64,000 bases of DNA. Origin: Clostridium sp. 12(A). GTDB taxonomy: Bacteria; Bacillota; Clostridia; Lachnospirales; Lachnospiraceae. The position numbers and the translations under genes are program-made. Positions 27,391 through 37,377 of the stretch are shown here, in pieces (positions within the stretch are counted from its first letter, which is position 1; each line of letters begins with the position of its first letter). The stretch lies in contig JAGI01000002.1 of NCBI GenBank assembly GCA_000526575.1, forward strand, positions 744,001 through 808,000, written 5' to 3'. Below the pieces are notes generated by a model. The model saw only the letters and a list, made by a program, of their open reading frames with translations, had not been told where the DNA came from and did not search any database.

Positions 27391-28340
27391 TTGTATCGAG
27401 TAATGAAGCAGGCCAGCGTCTTGACAAGCTGCTGACCAAATATCTAAATCTGGCCGGAAAAGGATTTCTTTATAAGATGATGAGAAAAAAGAACATCACA
27501 TTAAACGGCAAAAAATGTGACGGTTCGGAAAAATTATTATCAGGAGATGAAATCAAGCTGTTTCTGTCGGAAGAGACTATCTTAAAATTTTCCGAAGTAA
27601 AAATACCGGATGTTAAAAAAGTCAAATTAGATATTATTTACGAAGATGATAATATTGCGCTGGTAAATAAGCCTGCAGGGATGCTTTCCCAAAAAGCAAA
27701 GGACACAGATGAGTCTCTGGTGGAATACTTCATTGATTATTTATTATCCAGTGACCAGTTATCTACAGAACAGTTAAAAAGCTTCCGCCCTTCCATCTGC
27801 AACCGCCTTGACCGGAATACAAGCGGTCTTGTGGTAGGAGGAAAATCTCTTGCCGGGCTTCAAATTATGTCAGAAGTCTTTAAGGACAGAAGCATACACA
27901 AGTTTTATCAATGTGTGGTGAAGGGAGAGGTATCCGGACGTCAGACTATTAATGGCTTCTTAATTAAGGATGAAAAGACCAATCAGGTAACCATTCATAA
28001 AACATCAATACCTGGAAGCCTGCCGATAACCACAGAATATGAGCCTGTGCAGTATTTCGGAGGATATACTCTTTTAAAGGTCACCTTGATTACAGGGCGA
28101 ACCCATCAGATCAGGGCTCATCTGTCTTCCATTGGACACCCCATTGTGGGGGATTATAAATATGGGGACAGCCGGGTCAATGAAGAGGCAAAAAAGCTTT
28201 ACCATATTAGTTCCCAGATGCTCCATTCTTATCAGGTGATATTTCCTGAACTAAGAGAGCCTTTGGAGTATTTATCAGGTAAATCATATAAAGCCTCTCT
28301 TCCCAAAACATTTTCAAAGATATGCAGGGACTGGAGATAG
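27378..28340 (+). CDS. RluA-family pseudouridine synthase
   Basis: A 320-residue pseudouridine synthase. An S4 RNA-binding domain covers residues about 1-70 (GQRLDKLLTKYLNLAGKGFLY), followed by the catalytic motif CNRLDRNTSGLVVGGK with the active Asp, and GRTHQIRAHLSSIGHPIVGD. The target is rRNA (RluC/RluD-like) by inference. The start overlaps the upstream SDR gene by 13 bases. recU follows by 9 bases. Confidence 0.93.
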   Translation: MQSLIVSSNEAGQRLDKLLTKYLNLAGKGFLYKMMRKKNITLNGKKCDGSEKLLSGDEIKLFLSEETILKFSEVKIPDVKKVKLDIIYEDDNIALVNKPAGMLSQKAKDTDESLVEYFIDYLLSSDQLSTEQLKSFRPSICNRLDRNTSGLVVGGKSLAGLQIMSEVFKDRSIHKFYQCVVKGEVSGRQTINGFLIKDEKTNQVTIHKTSIPGSLPITTEYEPVQYFGGYTLLKVTLITGRTHQIRAHLSSIGHPIVGDYKYGDSRVNEEAKKLYHISSQMLHSYQVIFPELREPLEYLSGKSYKASLPKTFSKICRDWR

Positions 28341-28349
28341 GAGGGAGAT

Positions 28350-28883
28350 ATGGGAACCTGGAAAACTAGGGGGTTAAGGGGATCTACCCTGGAAGAACTG
28401 ATTAACAGAAGCAATGAAGGATATCGGGAAAAGGGACTTGCATTGATTCAGAAAATACCGACTCCAATCACACCAATCTCCATCGATAAGGAAAGCCGGC
28501 ATATTACACTGGCGTATTTTGACCAGAAAAGTACGGTGGATTATATTGGTGCGGTACAGGGAATTCCTATCTGTTTTGATGCAAAAGAGTGCGGAGCTAA
28601 TACCTTTCCCTTACAGAATATCCATCCTCACCAGGTCGCTTTTATGGAAGCCTTTGAGCAACAGGGAGGAATTGCCTTTATTATCTTATCCTACACCCAG
28701 AAAAACGAGATTTATTATCTTCCATTTGCCCGGTTAAAAGAATACTGGAAGAGAATGGAGGAAGGCGGCAGAAAAAGCTTCACCTACGAAGAGGTGGATA
28801 AGGCATGGAAGATTGGAAGCTGCCGTGATATTCTTGTCCACTATTTGGAGATGATTCAAAAAGATTTGACAGGAAGAGATTGA
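28350..28883 (+). CDS. recU: Holliday junction resolvase RecU
   Basis: A 177-residue RecU, the Firmicute junction resolvase that cuts four-way DNA junctions in recombination repair. The N-terminus with TRGLRGSTLEELINRSNEGY is characteristic; the PD-(D/E)xK nuclease residues lie in TVDYIG and FDAKEC, and PHQVAFMEAFEQQGG follows. The length is slightly shorter than Bacillus RecU (about 206), mainly lacking the N-terminal tail. GGAGGGAG precedes the start. The his operon promoter begins at its stop codon. Confidence 0.93.
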   Translation: MGTWKTRGLRGSTLEELINRSNEGYREKGLALIQKIPTPITPISIDKESRHITLAYFDQKSTVDYIGAVQGIPICFDAKECGANTFPLQNIHPHQVAFMEAFEQQGGIAFIILSYTQKNEIYYLPFARLKEYWKRMEEGGRKSFTYEEVDKAWKIGSCRDILVHYLEMIQKDLTGRD

Positions 28884-28908
28884 CAAGTCAGGATTTGTAA
28901 CCTATAAT
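28880..28908 (+). promoter_or_regulatory. Consensus SigA promoter of the his operon
   Basis: TTGACA (28880-28885), exactly 17 bases, then TATAAT (28903-28908): a full consensus match, with its -35 overlapping the recU stop codon. The leader would be about 98 bases. Confidence 0.85.
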
Positions 28909-28921
28909 AAACAGCACATCA

Positions 28922-28957
28922 TCGAATTATCACTTTACTACAATAAAGTAATTTCGA
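28922..28957 (+). promoter_or_regulatory. Hairpin in the his operon leader
   Basis: TCGAA (28922-28926) and TTTCGA close a stem-loop whose inner arms are ACTTTA and TAAAGT. No T-run follows, so it is not a terminator. A second weak pairing (GAAAT/ATTTC) follows. The leader is too short for a T-box and has no T-box sequence. Confidence 0.4.
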
Positions 28958-29012
28958 AGGATAATGCATGAAATAGAATTTCTTCACTGATTTCAGCAGT
29001 CAGGAGGTTTAT

Positions 29013-30275
29013 ATGGCAAATAAACTGTTACATACTCCGGATGGTGTCCGGGATATATACGGAGCAGAGTGTACCAGAAAGGCAGTCATACAGGAAAAGA
29101 TGTTAAAGGTATTTCATTTGTGCGGGTATCAGGATATAGAGACTCCTACCTTTGAATTCTTTGACATCTTTAATGAATCAAGAGGCAGTGTAAAGGCCAA
29201 GGAAATGTTCAAGTTCTTTGACCGTGACAATCATACCCTTGTACTTCGGCCCGATGAGACGCCTGCAATTGCAAGATGTGCGGCAAAGTATTTCCTTCAT
29301 GAGGATATGCCCATCCGCCTTTGTTATATGGAACGGACCTTTATCAATCATTCCAGCTATCAAGGCAGACTAAAGGAAGCCAGTCAGACCGGCGTAGAGC
29401 TCATCGGAGATGATTCCGCGGACTCTGACGGCGAGATTCTCGCTATGGTAATCTGGGCACTGATGAGTGCGGGACTTACGGAAATCCAGGTGGAATTAGG
29501 AGAAGTGGATTTCTTTAAAGGACTTTTAGAAGAAGCAGGCATGGACGAAGAGCAGGAAGAGCGTCTAAGAGAGCTGATTGAAAATAAAAATTACTTTGGG
29601 GTGGAGGAGCTTGTTAACTCTCAGCCTATATCCAATGAATTAAAGCAGGTGTTCTTAAAGCTTCCGGAGCTTTTTGGCTCCCTGGATCAGATTAAGGCAG
29701 CCAAAGAACTAACAAGTAATAAAAGAGCTTTAAAAGCCATTGAACGTCTGGAAGAGGTAAATGAAATCCTTTCCTTTTACGGGCTTTCTGATTACGTTTC
29801 CTATGATCTTGGAATGCTGAGCCAGTATCAGTATTATACAGGGATTATATTTAAGGCATACTCCTATGGAACCGGCGATTATATCGTAAATGGCGGAAGA
29901 TATGATAAGCTTTTAGAGCAGTTTGGCAAAGATTCTCCTGCCGTGGGATTTGGAATCTCTGTGGATGAGCTGCTTTTAGCTTTATCCAGACAAAAGATCA
30001 AAACAGAGATTCCTGTGACCAATACCATGATCCTTTATGAACAGGAATCCAGGGAACAGGCCATTTTGTTGGCAGATCATTTTAGAAGCACTGGTTTGTC
30101 GGTCCAGCTTCAGTCAAGGGATGGAAAGCGCTCCATGGAAGATTATGAAGCCTATGCCCTTCGCAGAGAGCTTACCAATCTTTTGTATCTGGATTCCCGG
30201 GGAATTGCTGTTACCATTAAAAATCTGTCTCTTGGAAGAGAAGATGAAATACCGCTTTCAGAATATTTAAAATGA
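29013..30275 (+). CDS. hisZ: ATP phosphoribosyltransferase regulatory subunit HisZ
   Basis: A 420-residue paralogue of histidyl-tRNA synthetase that lacks aminoacylation activity and serves as regulatory partner of short-form HisG. Class II synthetase features are visible ([44 protein letters not shown]), while the length and operon position favour HisZ over HisS. CAGGAGG precedes the start. It leads the his operon and is followed by short HisG, as HisZ requires. Confidence 0.94.
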   Translation: MANKLLHTPDGVRDIYGAECTRKAVIQEKMLKVFHLCGYQDIETPTFEFFDIFNESRGSVKAKEMFKFFDRDNHTLVLRPDETPAIARCAAKYFLHEDMPIRLCYMERTFINHSSYQGRLKEASQTGVELIGDDSADSDGEILAMVIWALMSAGLTEIQVELGEVDFFKGLLEEAGMDEEQEERLRELIENKNYFGVEELVNSQPISNELKQVFLKLPELFGSLDQIKAAKELTSNKRALKAIERLEEVNEILSFYGLSDYVSYDLGMLSQYQYYTGIIFKAYSYGTGDYIVNGGRYDKLLEQFGKDSPAVGFGISVDELLLALSRQKIKTEIPVTNTMILYEQESREQAILLADHFRSTGLSVQLQSRDGKRSMEDYEAYALRRELTNLLYLDSRGIAVTIKNLSLGREDEIPLSEYLK

Positions 30276-30288
30276 CGGGAGGGAATGT

Positions 30289-30939
30289 ATGAGATATCTA
30301 ACCTTTGCCCTGGCAAAAGGGCGTCTGGCCAGCAAATCCCTCTCTATGTTTGAAAAAATAGGTATTACCTGTGAAGAGATGAAGGATAAAGACTCCAGAA
30401 AATTGATCTTTGTGAATGAGGAATTAGGCATCAGATTCTTCCTTGCAAAAGCCAGCGATGTTCCCACCTATGTGGAATACGGTGCGGCGGATATCGGCGT
30501 GGTGGGCAAGGATACCATATTGGAAGAAGGCCGTAAGCTTTACGAAGTGATGGATCTTGGCATGGGAAGCTGCCGCATGTGCGTCTGTGGTCCCGAGTCT
30601 GCCAGAGAGCTTTTAAAGCATCATGAAAGAATCCGGGTAGCAACCAAATATCCAGCCATTGCCAAGGACTATTTTTACAACAAGAAGCACCAGACTGTGG
30701 AAATCATTAAGTTGAATGGTTCCATTGAGCTGGCTCCTATTGTTGGACTTTCCGAGGTCATTGTAGATATTGTGGAAACAGGAGCAACCTTAAAGGAAAA
30801 TGGTCTTACAGTATTAGAGGAAATTTGTCCCCTATCAGCCCGAATGGTGGTAAATCAGGTAAGCTTAAAACGGGAAAATGACAGGATCACAAAGCTGATC
30901 CGTGATCTTCGCACCTTACTGCAGGAGGAAAACCAATGA
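30289..30939 (+). CDS. hisG: ATP phosphoribosyltransferase catalytic subunit, short form
   Basis: A 216-residue HisG of the short form, which needs HisZ. It condenses ATP and PRPP in the first step of histidine synthesis. Family segments are [40 protein letters not shown]-like [13 protein letters not shown] and the PRPP loop [14 protein letters not shown]. It lacks the C-terminal regulatory domain of the long form. It overlaps hisD by four bases (ATGA), so translation is coupled. Confidence 0.96.
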   Translation: MRYLTFALAKGRLASKSLSMFEKIGITCEEMKDKDSRKLIFVNEELGIRFFLAKASDVPTYVEYGAADIGVVGKDTILEEGRKLYEVMDLGMGSCRMCVCGPESARELLKHHERIRVATKYPAIAKDYFYNKKHQTVEIIKLNGSIELAPIVGLSEVIVDIVETGATLKENGLTVLEEICPLSARMVVNQVSLKRENDRITKLIRDLRTLLQEENQ

Positions 30940-32237
30940 GAATCGTAAGATTAGATGAAACATCCAGAAAAAACATTCTCGCAGATCTCTTAAAACGGGA
31001 TCCCAATCAATATGGTACGTATGCAGATGCAGTCCAGAACATCATTGATACGGTAAAAAGGGACCGGGACAAGGCCGTTTTCGCATATACCAGAGAATTT
31101 GATCATGCGTATATCGATCCTTCCAACATCAGAGTAACAGAAGAGGAGATGGAGGAAGCGCTAAAGGAAGTAAAACCAGAGCTTTTGGAGGTAATGAAGA
31201 AATCCCTGAAAAACATTCAGGAATTTCACGAAAAACAGAAACAATACAGTTGGTTTGACAGCAAGCCAAACGGTACCATTCTGGGTCAAAAGGTCACTGC
31301 GCTGGAAAGTGCCGGTGTATACGTTCCAGGCGGGAAGGCCGCTTATCCTTCTTCTGTTTTAATGAACATCATTCCTGCAAAAGTGGCTGGAGTGGATCGC
31401 ATCGTCATGGTGACTCCTCCGGGAAGGGATGGAAAGGTCAATCCAGTTACCTTGACCGCTGCCCGTCTTTCAGGAGTCACTGAAGTATATAAAGTGGGAG
31501 GGGCCCAGGCAATCGCAGCCCTGGCATTTGGTACAGAATCCATTCCACGGGTGGATAAAATTGTAGGCCCTGGCAATATCTTTGTTGCCCTGGCAAAAAA
31601 GGCAGTCTACGGTCATGTGAGCATTGACAGCATCGCAGGACCAAGTGAGATTCTGGTCCTTGCAGACGAGAGCGCCAATCCCCGTTTTGTTGCAGCGGAT
31701 CTTCTTTCTCAGGCAGAGCATGATGAGCTGGCTTCTTCTATTTTAGTAACCACCAGCATGGAACTGGCCCAAAAGGTATCAGAGGAGGCAGAGCGGTTTA
31801 CAAACCAGCTTTCCCGAACTGAAATTATTCGAAAATCTCTGGATCAATACGGCTATATTCTGGTTGCAGATTCTATGAAGGAAGCCATTGAGACCGTCAA
31901 TGAAATTGCACCGGAGCATTTGGAAATCGTGACAAAGAATCCGTTTGAGGATATGACAAAGATCCGACATGCAGGAGCTATCTTCATCGGAGAATACAGT
32001 TCAGAGCCCCTGGGTGATTATTTTGCAGGTCCCAATCACGTGCTTCCCACCAATGGGACTGCCCGTTTCTTCTCTGCTTTAAGCGTGGATGATTTCGTGA
32101 AGAAGTCAAGCATTGTTTATTATTCCAAAGAAGCCTTATATGAGGTTCACCAGGATATTGAGGCTTTTGCAAATGCAGAATATTTAACCGCTCATGCCAA
32201 TTCGGTGAAGGTCCGGTTTGAGGAAGAGGAATCATAA
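30936..32237 (+). CDS. hisD: Histidinol dehydrogenase
   Basis: A 433-residue zinc enzyme oxidising L-histidinol to histidine in two NAD-dependent steps. The signature [17 protein letters not shown] and [16 protein letters not shown] with its metal-binding His are clear, as are [15 protein letters not shown] and [26 protein letters not shown]. The length is typical. It begins within the hisG stop and is followed 21 bases later by hisB. Confidence 0.97.
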   Translation: MRIVRLDETSRKNILADLLKRDPNQYGTYADAVQNIIDTVKRDRDKAVFAYTREFDHAYIDPSNIRVTEEEMEEALKEVKPELLEVMKKSLKNIQEFHEKQKQYSWFDSKPNGTILGQKVTALESAGVYVPGGKAAYPSSVLMNIIPAKVAGVDRIVMVTPPGRDGKVNPVTLTAARLSGVTEVYKVGGAQAIAALAFGTESIPRVDKIVGPGNIFVALAKKAVYGHVSIDSIAGPSEILVLADESANPRFVAADLLSQAEHDELASSILVTTSMELAQKVSEEAERFTNQLSRTEIIRKSLDQYGYILVADSMKEAIETVNEIAPEHLEIVTKNPFEDMTKIRHAGAIFIGEYSSEPLGDYFAGPNHVLPTNGTARFFSALSVDDFVKKSSIVYYSKEALYEVHQDIEAFANAEYLTAHANSVKVRFEEEES

Positions 32238-32258
32238 CGCAGGGGAGGAATTAGGAAC

Positions 32259-32846
32259 GTGGGACGAAGTTGTGAGATTGAACGAGTGACAGCGGAAACA
32301 AACATTCACATGTGTCTTAATCTGGATGGACAGGGAGAGGCAGTGATAAACACAGGCATAGGCTTTTTTAATCATATGCTAAATAGTTTTACCCGTCATG
32401 GTTTTTTTGATTTAAATCTTTCTGTAGATGGGGATCTGGAAGTAGATACTCATCATACGGTAGAAGATACTGGAATTGTACTGGGAAATGCAATTAAAAA
32501 AGCCCTTGGTGATAAAAAGTCCATCAAACGCTACGGAAGCATGATTCTTCCCATGGACGAGACCCTGATTCTTTGTGCCATTGATTTATCCGGAAGACCT
32601 TATTTCAGCTTTGACGTTCCATTTACATCAGAACGAGTAGGAGATTTCGAGACTGAGATGGTAAAAGAGTTCTTCTATGCGGTTTCCTATGCCAGCGAGA
32701 TGAATTTGCATATCAGAAAACTGGCAGGAGAAAACAATCACCATATCATCGAAGGAATCTTTAAAGCATTTGCAAAGGCACTTGATGAGGCTACCATGAT
32801 AGATGATAGGATTCGTGGAGTGTTATCTACGAAAGGGACATTATAA
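32259..32846 (+). CDS. hisB: Imidazoleglycerol-phosphate dehydratase
   Basis: A 195-residue single-function IGPD catalysing the sixth step of histidine synthesis. The metal-binding repeats are seen in GFFNHMLNSFTRHG, DTHHTVEDTGI and later NNHHIIEG with FKAFAKALDEA. There is no fused phosphatase domain, so histidinol phosphatase must be elsewhere. GTG 32259 follows GGGGAGG by ten bases. Confidence 0.96.
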   Translation: MGRSCEIERVTAETNIHMCLNLDGQGEAVINTGIGFFNHMLNSFTRHGFFDLNLSVDGDLEVDTHHTVEDTGIVLGNAIKKALGDKKSIKRYGSMILPMDETLILCAIDLSGRPYFSFDVPFTSERVGDFETEMVKEFFYAVSYASEMNLHIRKLAGENNHHIIEGIFKAFAKALDEATMIDDRIRGVLSTKGTL

Positions 32847-32858
32847 AGGAGAATTCGT

Positions 32859-33602
32859 ATGCAGCTTTATCCAGCGATTGATTTAAAAAACGGGCAGTGC
32901 GTCCGCTTAAGACAGGGCGAATTTAAGGATATAACAGTATATTCTGACAGACCAGAAGAGATTGCTGCGAAATGGCAGTCAAAGGGAGCTACCTTTCTCC
33001 ATCTGGTGGACTTAGACGGTGCTCTGGCTGGTCATTCAGTGAACAAAGAGGTTGTGAAGAAGATTGCGGCGGAAGTTTCTATCCCTGTTCAGATGGGCGG
33101 CGGCATCCGAAAGGAAGAAGATATTGAGTTTATTCTGTCTCTTGGGGTAAGCCGTGTCATTATCGGAACAAAAGCTGCAGAAAATCCGGAATTTATTCGG
33201 CAAATGGTGAATAAATTTGGACAGGAGCGTATTGTAGCAGGAATCGATGCAAAAAATGGCATGGTTGCTGTAGAAGGCTGGGAGAAAATCAGCAATCTTT
33301 CCGCATCCCAGCTTGCAAACCAAATGAAAGAATACGGAATTCGTCATGTGGTGTATACAGATATCGCCAGAGATGGAATGCTGTCAGGTCCTAATGTGGA
33401 ATACACCAGGAAATTGACGGAAGAAACAGGTCTTGACATTATCGCTTCCGGTGGAATGTCTTCCATGGAAGATTTAGAGGAACTATACCATGCAGGCATA
33501 TGTGGTGCAATTATCGGAAAAGCTCTGTATGAGAACAGAATTGATTTAAAAGAAGCTATTGTTGCTTTTGAAGGACAGGACCATCAGGGGAGGAAAAGTT
33601 GA
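32859..33602 (+). CDS. hisA: ProFAR isomerase HisA
   Basis: A 247-residue beta/alpha barrel isomerase (phosphoribosylformimino-5-aminoimidazole carboxamide ribotide isomerase). It opens [17 protein letters not shown] with catalytic Asp8; the second catalytic Asp lies in [14 protein letters not shown]; the phosphate-binding [12 protein letters not shown] and [10 protein letters not shown] follow. hisH, which normally sits before hisA, is missing: hisB ends 12 bases upstream. It overlaps the following gene by one base. Confidence 0.96.
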   Translation: MQLYPAIDLKNGQCVRLRQGEFKDITVYSDRPEEIAAKWQSKGATFLHLVDLDGALAGHSVNKEVVKKIAAEVSIPVQMGGGIRKEEDIEFILSLGVSRVIIGTKAAENPEFIRQMVNKFGQERIVAGIDAKNGMVAVEGWEKISNLSASQLANQMKEYGIRHVVYTDIARDGMLSGPNVEYTRKLTEETGLDIIASGGMSSMEDLEELYHAGICGAIIGKALYENRIDLKEAIVAFEGQDHQGRKS

Positions 33603-34882
33603 TGGAATGCAAAAAACTGATTGCAGGTTTTGGCATACGGCAGGGCAAGGCGTGCAGGCTTGATGATTTACAGGTCTGTTATAAGGAAGACCTGCTTTCT
33701 TTGGCCCGTTATTTTGGAGACAGCGGGGCAGATGAACTATTTATTTATGATTTATCGGATACGGAAGAAGACCATGAAAAAACCATTGGTCTTATCAAAG
33801 AGATCGTCAGGCTTTCGGATATCCCTGTCATTGCCGGAGGCAGAGTAAAGCGGCTGGAAGATGTAAAAAAATATCTTTATGCAGGATCAAAAGCTGCATT
33901 TCTGGATGCTGGAGATGATGATAATGTGGATCTTATGAAAGAAGCCGCCGACCGGTTTGGAGACGATAAAATCTATGCTTATTTACCAGATTCCTCCTAT
34001 CTTAACCGAACCAGGGAATATGCTCAGCTTGGAGCCTCGGTCATGATACTTGGTGATCCAGACATTACAGAAGAGATTCTTTTCGCAATTTCCTCTTGTG
34101 AGGAACATTTTCTGCTGACTGGTTCTGATGAAAATATGCTTTCAGATTCCTTAAAGCTGGATCTGGTGGATGGCTTTATCGCCTGTCTGTTAGAAGATTC
34201 CGTATTCATGGATTTAAAACAGGAATTAAAGTCCCAGGGCATTGGAGTAGATACCTTTGAAAGCAGCGTGGATTTTTCCCAGTTTAAGTTAAATTCCGAT
34301 GGCCTGATTCCGGTGGTAGTTCAGGAATACCGCACTGGAGAAGTTCTCATGCTGGCGTATATGAATGAGGAAGCCTTTAAGGAAACATTAAAATCCGGCT
34401 GTATGACATATTATAGCCGCAGCCGTCAAAGTCTCTGGAAAAAAGGAGAGACTTCCGGCCATTTCCAATATGTAAAGGCTTTATCTCTTGATTGTGATAA
34501 TGATACGCTGCTTGCAAAAGTCAATCAGATCGGGGCTGCCTGCCATACAGGAGAGCAAAGCTGTTTCCACCAGAGCCTGATTAAAAAAGAATTCAAGGAC
34601 TCCAATCCACTTAAAGTATTCGAAGACGTCTTTCAGGTGATTCTCGATAGAAAAATCAACCCCAAAGAAGGCTCCTATACCAATTACCTCTTTGATAAGG
34701 GACTGGATAAAATACTGAAAAAGCTGGGAGAAGAGTCGACAGAAATTATCATTGCTGCTAAAAACCCTAACCCGGAAGAGGTAAAATACGAAATTTCAGA
34801 TTTTCTTTATCATATGATGGTTCTAATGGCTCAAAAAGGTGTTACCTGGGAAGACATAACCAGGGAACTGGCTAATCGTTAG
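33602..34882 (+). CDS. hisIE: Three-domain protein: degenerate HisF-like barrel fused to HisI-HisE
   Basis: A 426-residue protein. Residues about 230-325 are phosphoribosyl-AMP cyclohydrolase (HisI: metal motif DCDND at 297-301, with C314 and C321), and about 337-426 are phosphoribosyl-ATP pyrophosphatase (His[16 protein letters not shown]). Ordinary HisIE proteins are about 200-220 residues; here residues 1-220 add a barrel resembling HisF ([34 protein letters not shown]). Its N-terminus reads [11 protein letters not shown] where HisF has a CLDV-type catalytic Asp, so Gly replaces Asp11 and it is probably not an active cyclase. Start ATG 33602 follows GGGGAGG. HisI and HisE are firm; the barrel function is unknown. 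Confidence 0.9.
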   Translation: MECKKLIAGFGIRQGKACRLDDLQVCYKEDLLSLARYFGDSGADELFIYDLSDTEEDHEKTIGLIKEIVRLSDIPVIAGGRVKRLEDVKKYLYAGSKAAFLDAGDDDNVDLMKEAADRFGDDKIYAYLPDSSYLNRTREYAQLGASVMILGDPDITEEILFAISSCEEHFLLTGSDENMLSDSLKLDLVDGFIACLLEDSVFMDLKQELKSQGIGVDTFESSVDFSQFKLNSDGLIPVVVQEYRTGEVLMLAYMNEEAFKETLKSGCMTYYSRSRQSLWKKGETSGHFQYVKALSLDCDNDTLLAKVNQIGAACHTGEQSCFHQSLIKKEFKDSNPLKVFEDVFQVILDRKINPKEGSYTNYLFDKGLDKILKKLGEESTEIIIAAKNPNPEEVKYEISDFLYHMMVLMAQKGVTWEDITRELANR

Positions 34883-34888
34883 AGAATT

Positions 34889-34937
34889 AAGGGTATCTTA
34901 TACATAGCTTTTAAAGCTTATGTTAGATGCCCTTTTT
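34889..34937 (+). terminator. Terminator of the his operon
   Basis: AAGGGTATCT (34889-34898) pairs with AGATGCCCTT (34925-34934) with one internal mismatch, enclosing a further ACATAGCTTT/AAAGCTTATGT pairing, then a run of five T. Confidence 0.85.
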
Positions 34938-34968
34938 GTGTACTTGAAATTTTGTGGATACCACAGCG

Positions 34969-34997
34969 TAGACAGTATAATATCACTATGGTATAAT
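34969..34997 (+). promoter_or_regulatory. SigA-type promoter of pepT
   Basis: TAGACA (34969-34974), a 17-base spacer, TATAAT (34992-34997), 60 bases before pepT. A second TATAAT at 34976-34981 with TTGTGG 18 bases upstream could be an alternative. Confidence 0.6.
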
Positions 34998-35057
34998 AAA
35001 CCAATTGGGATAAGGGAAAGCTATTAAAACTAAAATCATGAAAAAGAGGCGATTATT

Positions 35058-36284
35058 ATGTCAGAAGTACTAAATCATTTTTTAAAGTATATATCCTATG
35101 ATACCCAGTCAAAAGATGGAGTGGAGGCGGTTCCAAGTACAGAAAAACAAAAGGTGCTGGCACAGGAACTGGCCTTAGAACTTCGGGCCATGAAGGCAGA
35201 AGATGTGATCGTGGATGATCATGGCTATATTTACGCAACGATTCCTGCAACCACAGATAAGCCCGTACCAGTTCTGGGATTTGTTTCTCATATGGATACC
35301 TCTCCGGCATTTTCAGGAGCAGGAGTAAAACCACAGATTGTAAAAAATTACGACGGAAATGATATTTTGCTGAATCAGGAAACAGGACTCACCATGAAGG
35401 TAAGTGATTTTCCATATTTATTAAAATATAAAGGTCAGGATATTGTTACAACGGATGGCACCACCCTTTTAGGAGCTGATGATAAAGCCGGAGTAGCAGA
35501 GATTATGACGATGGCAGAATTCCTGTTATCTCATCCTGAAATTCCTCACGGAAAAATCCGTATTGGCTTTACTCCAGATGAAGAGGTTGGAAGAGGAGCT
35601 GATTTCTTTGATGTCAAGGGATTTGGTGCGGAGGTTGCCTATACCGTTGACGGCGGTGGTCTGGGAGAATTGGAATATGAGAATTTCAATGCAGCCTCTG
35701 CTAAGGTGAAGATTCATGGTACAAGCATTCATCCAGGCTCTTCCAAAGGAAAGATGAAGAATGCGCTATTAATGGCTATGGAATTCCATAACATGCTTCC
35801 TGCCTTTGACAATCCTATGTATACAGATGGCTACGAAGGCTTTTTCCACCTGGATTCCATGGAGGGAAGCGTTGAGGAAGCAGCCATGGATTATATTATC
35901 CGTGACCACAGCAAAGAAAAGTTCGAAGAGAAAAAACAGTTCATCCGCAGAGTGGAGGAGTATTTGAACAGCCGCTATGGAGCAGGCACTGTCGAGGTGT
36001 TGTTAAGAGACAGTTATTTTAACATGAAAGAAAAAATCGAGCCACATATGTACCTCATCGACATTGCGAAAGCAGCCATGGAGGAACTGGAAATTGAACC
36101 TTTGGTAACACCAATCAGAGGAGGAACCGATGGGGCCCGTCTTTCTTATGAAGGACTTCCTTGTCCTAATATCTGTACTGGTGGTTACAACTATCATGGT
36201 AAATTTGAATTTATTCCGGTTCAGTCCATGGAGAAGGTAGTAGAGTTATTGTTAAAGATTGTTGAGAAATTTACAGAGCGGTAA
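35058..36284 (+). CDS. pepT: Peptidase T (tripeptide aminopeptidase)
   Basis: A 408-residue cytoplasmic M20 family metallopeptidase that removes the N-terminal residue from tripeptides. Zinc ligands and catalytic residues are in [37 protein letters not shown] and [19 protein letters not shown]; the dimerisation lid has [27 protein letters not shown] and the final NYHGKFE His complete it. The length is typical. It is monocistronic, with its own promoter and a bidirectional terminator. Confidence 0.97.
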   Translation: MSEVLNHFLKYISYDTQSKDGVEAVPSTEKQKVLAQELALELRAMKAEDVIVDDHGYIYATIPATTDKPVPVLGFVSHMDTSPAFSGAGVKPQIVKNYDGNDILLNQETGLTMKVSDFPYLLKYKGQDIVTTDGTTLLGADDKAGVAEIMTMAEFLLSHPEIPHGKIRIGFTPDEEVGRGADFFDVKGFGAEVAYTVDGGGLGELEYENFNAASAKVKIHGTSIHPGSSKGKMKNALLMAMEFHNMLPAFDNPMYTDGYEGFFHLDSMEGSVEEAAMDYIIRDHSKEKFEEKKQFIRRVEEYLNSRYGAGTVEVLLRDSYFNMKEKIEPHMYLIDIAKAAMEELEIEPLVTPIRGGTDGARLSYEGLPCPNICTGGYNYHGKFEFIPVQSMEKVVELLLKIVEKFTER

Positions 36285-36303
36285 GCTTTTTACTGTTTCA
36301 AAT

Positions 36304-36363
36304 AAAAGAGCTGTTGGACGGCTAAAAGAATAGTTTCTTTGCCTTACCAACAGCTCTTTTTTA
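36304..36363. terminator. Bidirectional terminator between pepT and the ATPase operon
   Basis: A perfect stem AAAAGAGCTGTTGG (36304-36317) / CCAACAGCTCTTTT (36347-36360) with T-rich downstream sequence on both strands, ending just before the minus-strand stop at 36373. Confidence 0.9.
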
Positions 36364-36372
36364 TTTCTTCGA

Positions 36373-37377
36373 TTATCCTAATAGATCAGAAGTTAAATTG
36401 CTTCCTTTTCTAAGTTCCTGTCTTGCATGCTGAATGAGGGTATCCATCTTTTCCAGTTCCTTTAACAGCTCTTTTTCTTCGTCACTGGTATGAATGACTT
36501 TGCTGATTCCACCGTTTTTAATGACAATTCTCTTATCTGCCATAAGTGCAAGCAATGGGTCGTGGGTCGCCATCAAGACGATTTTGTCTGAAGTGACCAA
36601 CAGCTCCAGGGCTTTTTTTCGGTCAATTCCTGCATTTTCAATTTCATCAATCAGGACAATGGGAGAGGAGCTTAAAATAGCAGTATCTGCAATCATAAGA
36701 GCTCTTGACTGACCTCCGCTTAAGCTGGTTACGGGCGTGGTCAGATCAAACTTCTCGCCAGCCAGATTATTGGCCGCTTTTATAATTTCATTGATCACTG
36801 ACTGTGGATCCTCCACCAGACGGCTGACTGCATGCATATTTAAGAAATCTTGAACCGTTAAATCCATAACAAAATTCATGTTCTGAGAGAGCTGAGCGAC
36901 CAATCGGTTGTTGGAGGAAAAACGCCACTTATTATCCGGTACATCTCCGTTGATGCGGATGCTCCGGCCGGTAGGTGTATCATTTTGCGCTGCCCACTCG
37001 ATATCTGCAAGAAGGCGGCTTTTCCCGGAACCGGTAGGGCCTACAATAGAGATAATCTGAGAGGTGTGAATGGTCAGCTCCTCAAAGCCTTCTGTCACTC
37101 CTGACTTATCATGTCCCGCAAGAATGGTCAGAGAGAGTACCTGGTTCTTCTTTTCAATACCAAGAAACGCCTGCATCTGTTCGATATATACCGGAAGATC
37201 GGATAAAACCTTTTCTTTATCAATGGCCTGATCTTCTAATTCCACTTCGGAAAAATGATCCAAATATTCTTCCAGTGTCTGATTCTCAAAACCTGTGATA
37301 TCTAATTTATTCTGCTCAAAGTAAGACATAGAGTATGGGTATTCTTCTAATATCCTTGAAATTGTCCAGTTTGTCAT
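36373..37377 (-). CDS. Soluble ABC-type ATPase with DUF1858-like N-terminus
   Basis: A 334-residue ATPase. Residues 1-45 (EEYPYSMSYFEQNKLD, TLEEYLD) resemble the DUF1858/ScdA-N type helical domain. A full ABC nucleotide domain follows: Walker A GPTGSGKS at 113-120, signature LSGGQSRA near 219, Walker B VLIDEIE near 241, switch His272. No transmembrane region and no permease gene are nearby, so this is unlikely to be an ordinary transporter ATPase. It is last in a three-gene operon, overlapping the GTPase-like gene by four bases. Function unknown; the genes share the DUF1858 feature with the substrate-binding-like protein. Confidence 0.82.
   Translation of the reverse strand: MTNWTISRILEEYPYSMSYFEQNKLDITGFENQTLEEYLDHFSEVELEDQAIDKEKVLSDLPVYIEQMQAFLGIEKKNQVLSLTILAGHDKSGVTEGFEELTIHTSQIISIVGPTGSGKSRLLADIEWAAQNDTPTGRSIRINGDVPDNKWRFSSNNRLVAQLSQNMNFVMDLTVQDFLNMHAVSRLVEDPQSVINEIIKAANNLAGEKFDLTTPVTSLSGGQSRALMIADTAILSSSPIVLIDEIENAGIDRKKALELLVTSDKIVLMATHDPLLALMADKRIVIKNGGISKVIHTSDEEKELLKELEKMDTLIQHARQELRKGSNLTSDLLG

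Noticed and set aside
28909-29012. T-box riboswitch in front of hisZ
   Set aside because: The leader is only about 98 bases, there is no T-box sequence and no terminator; only short stem-loops are present.
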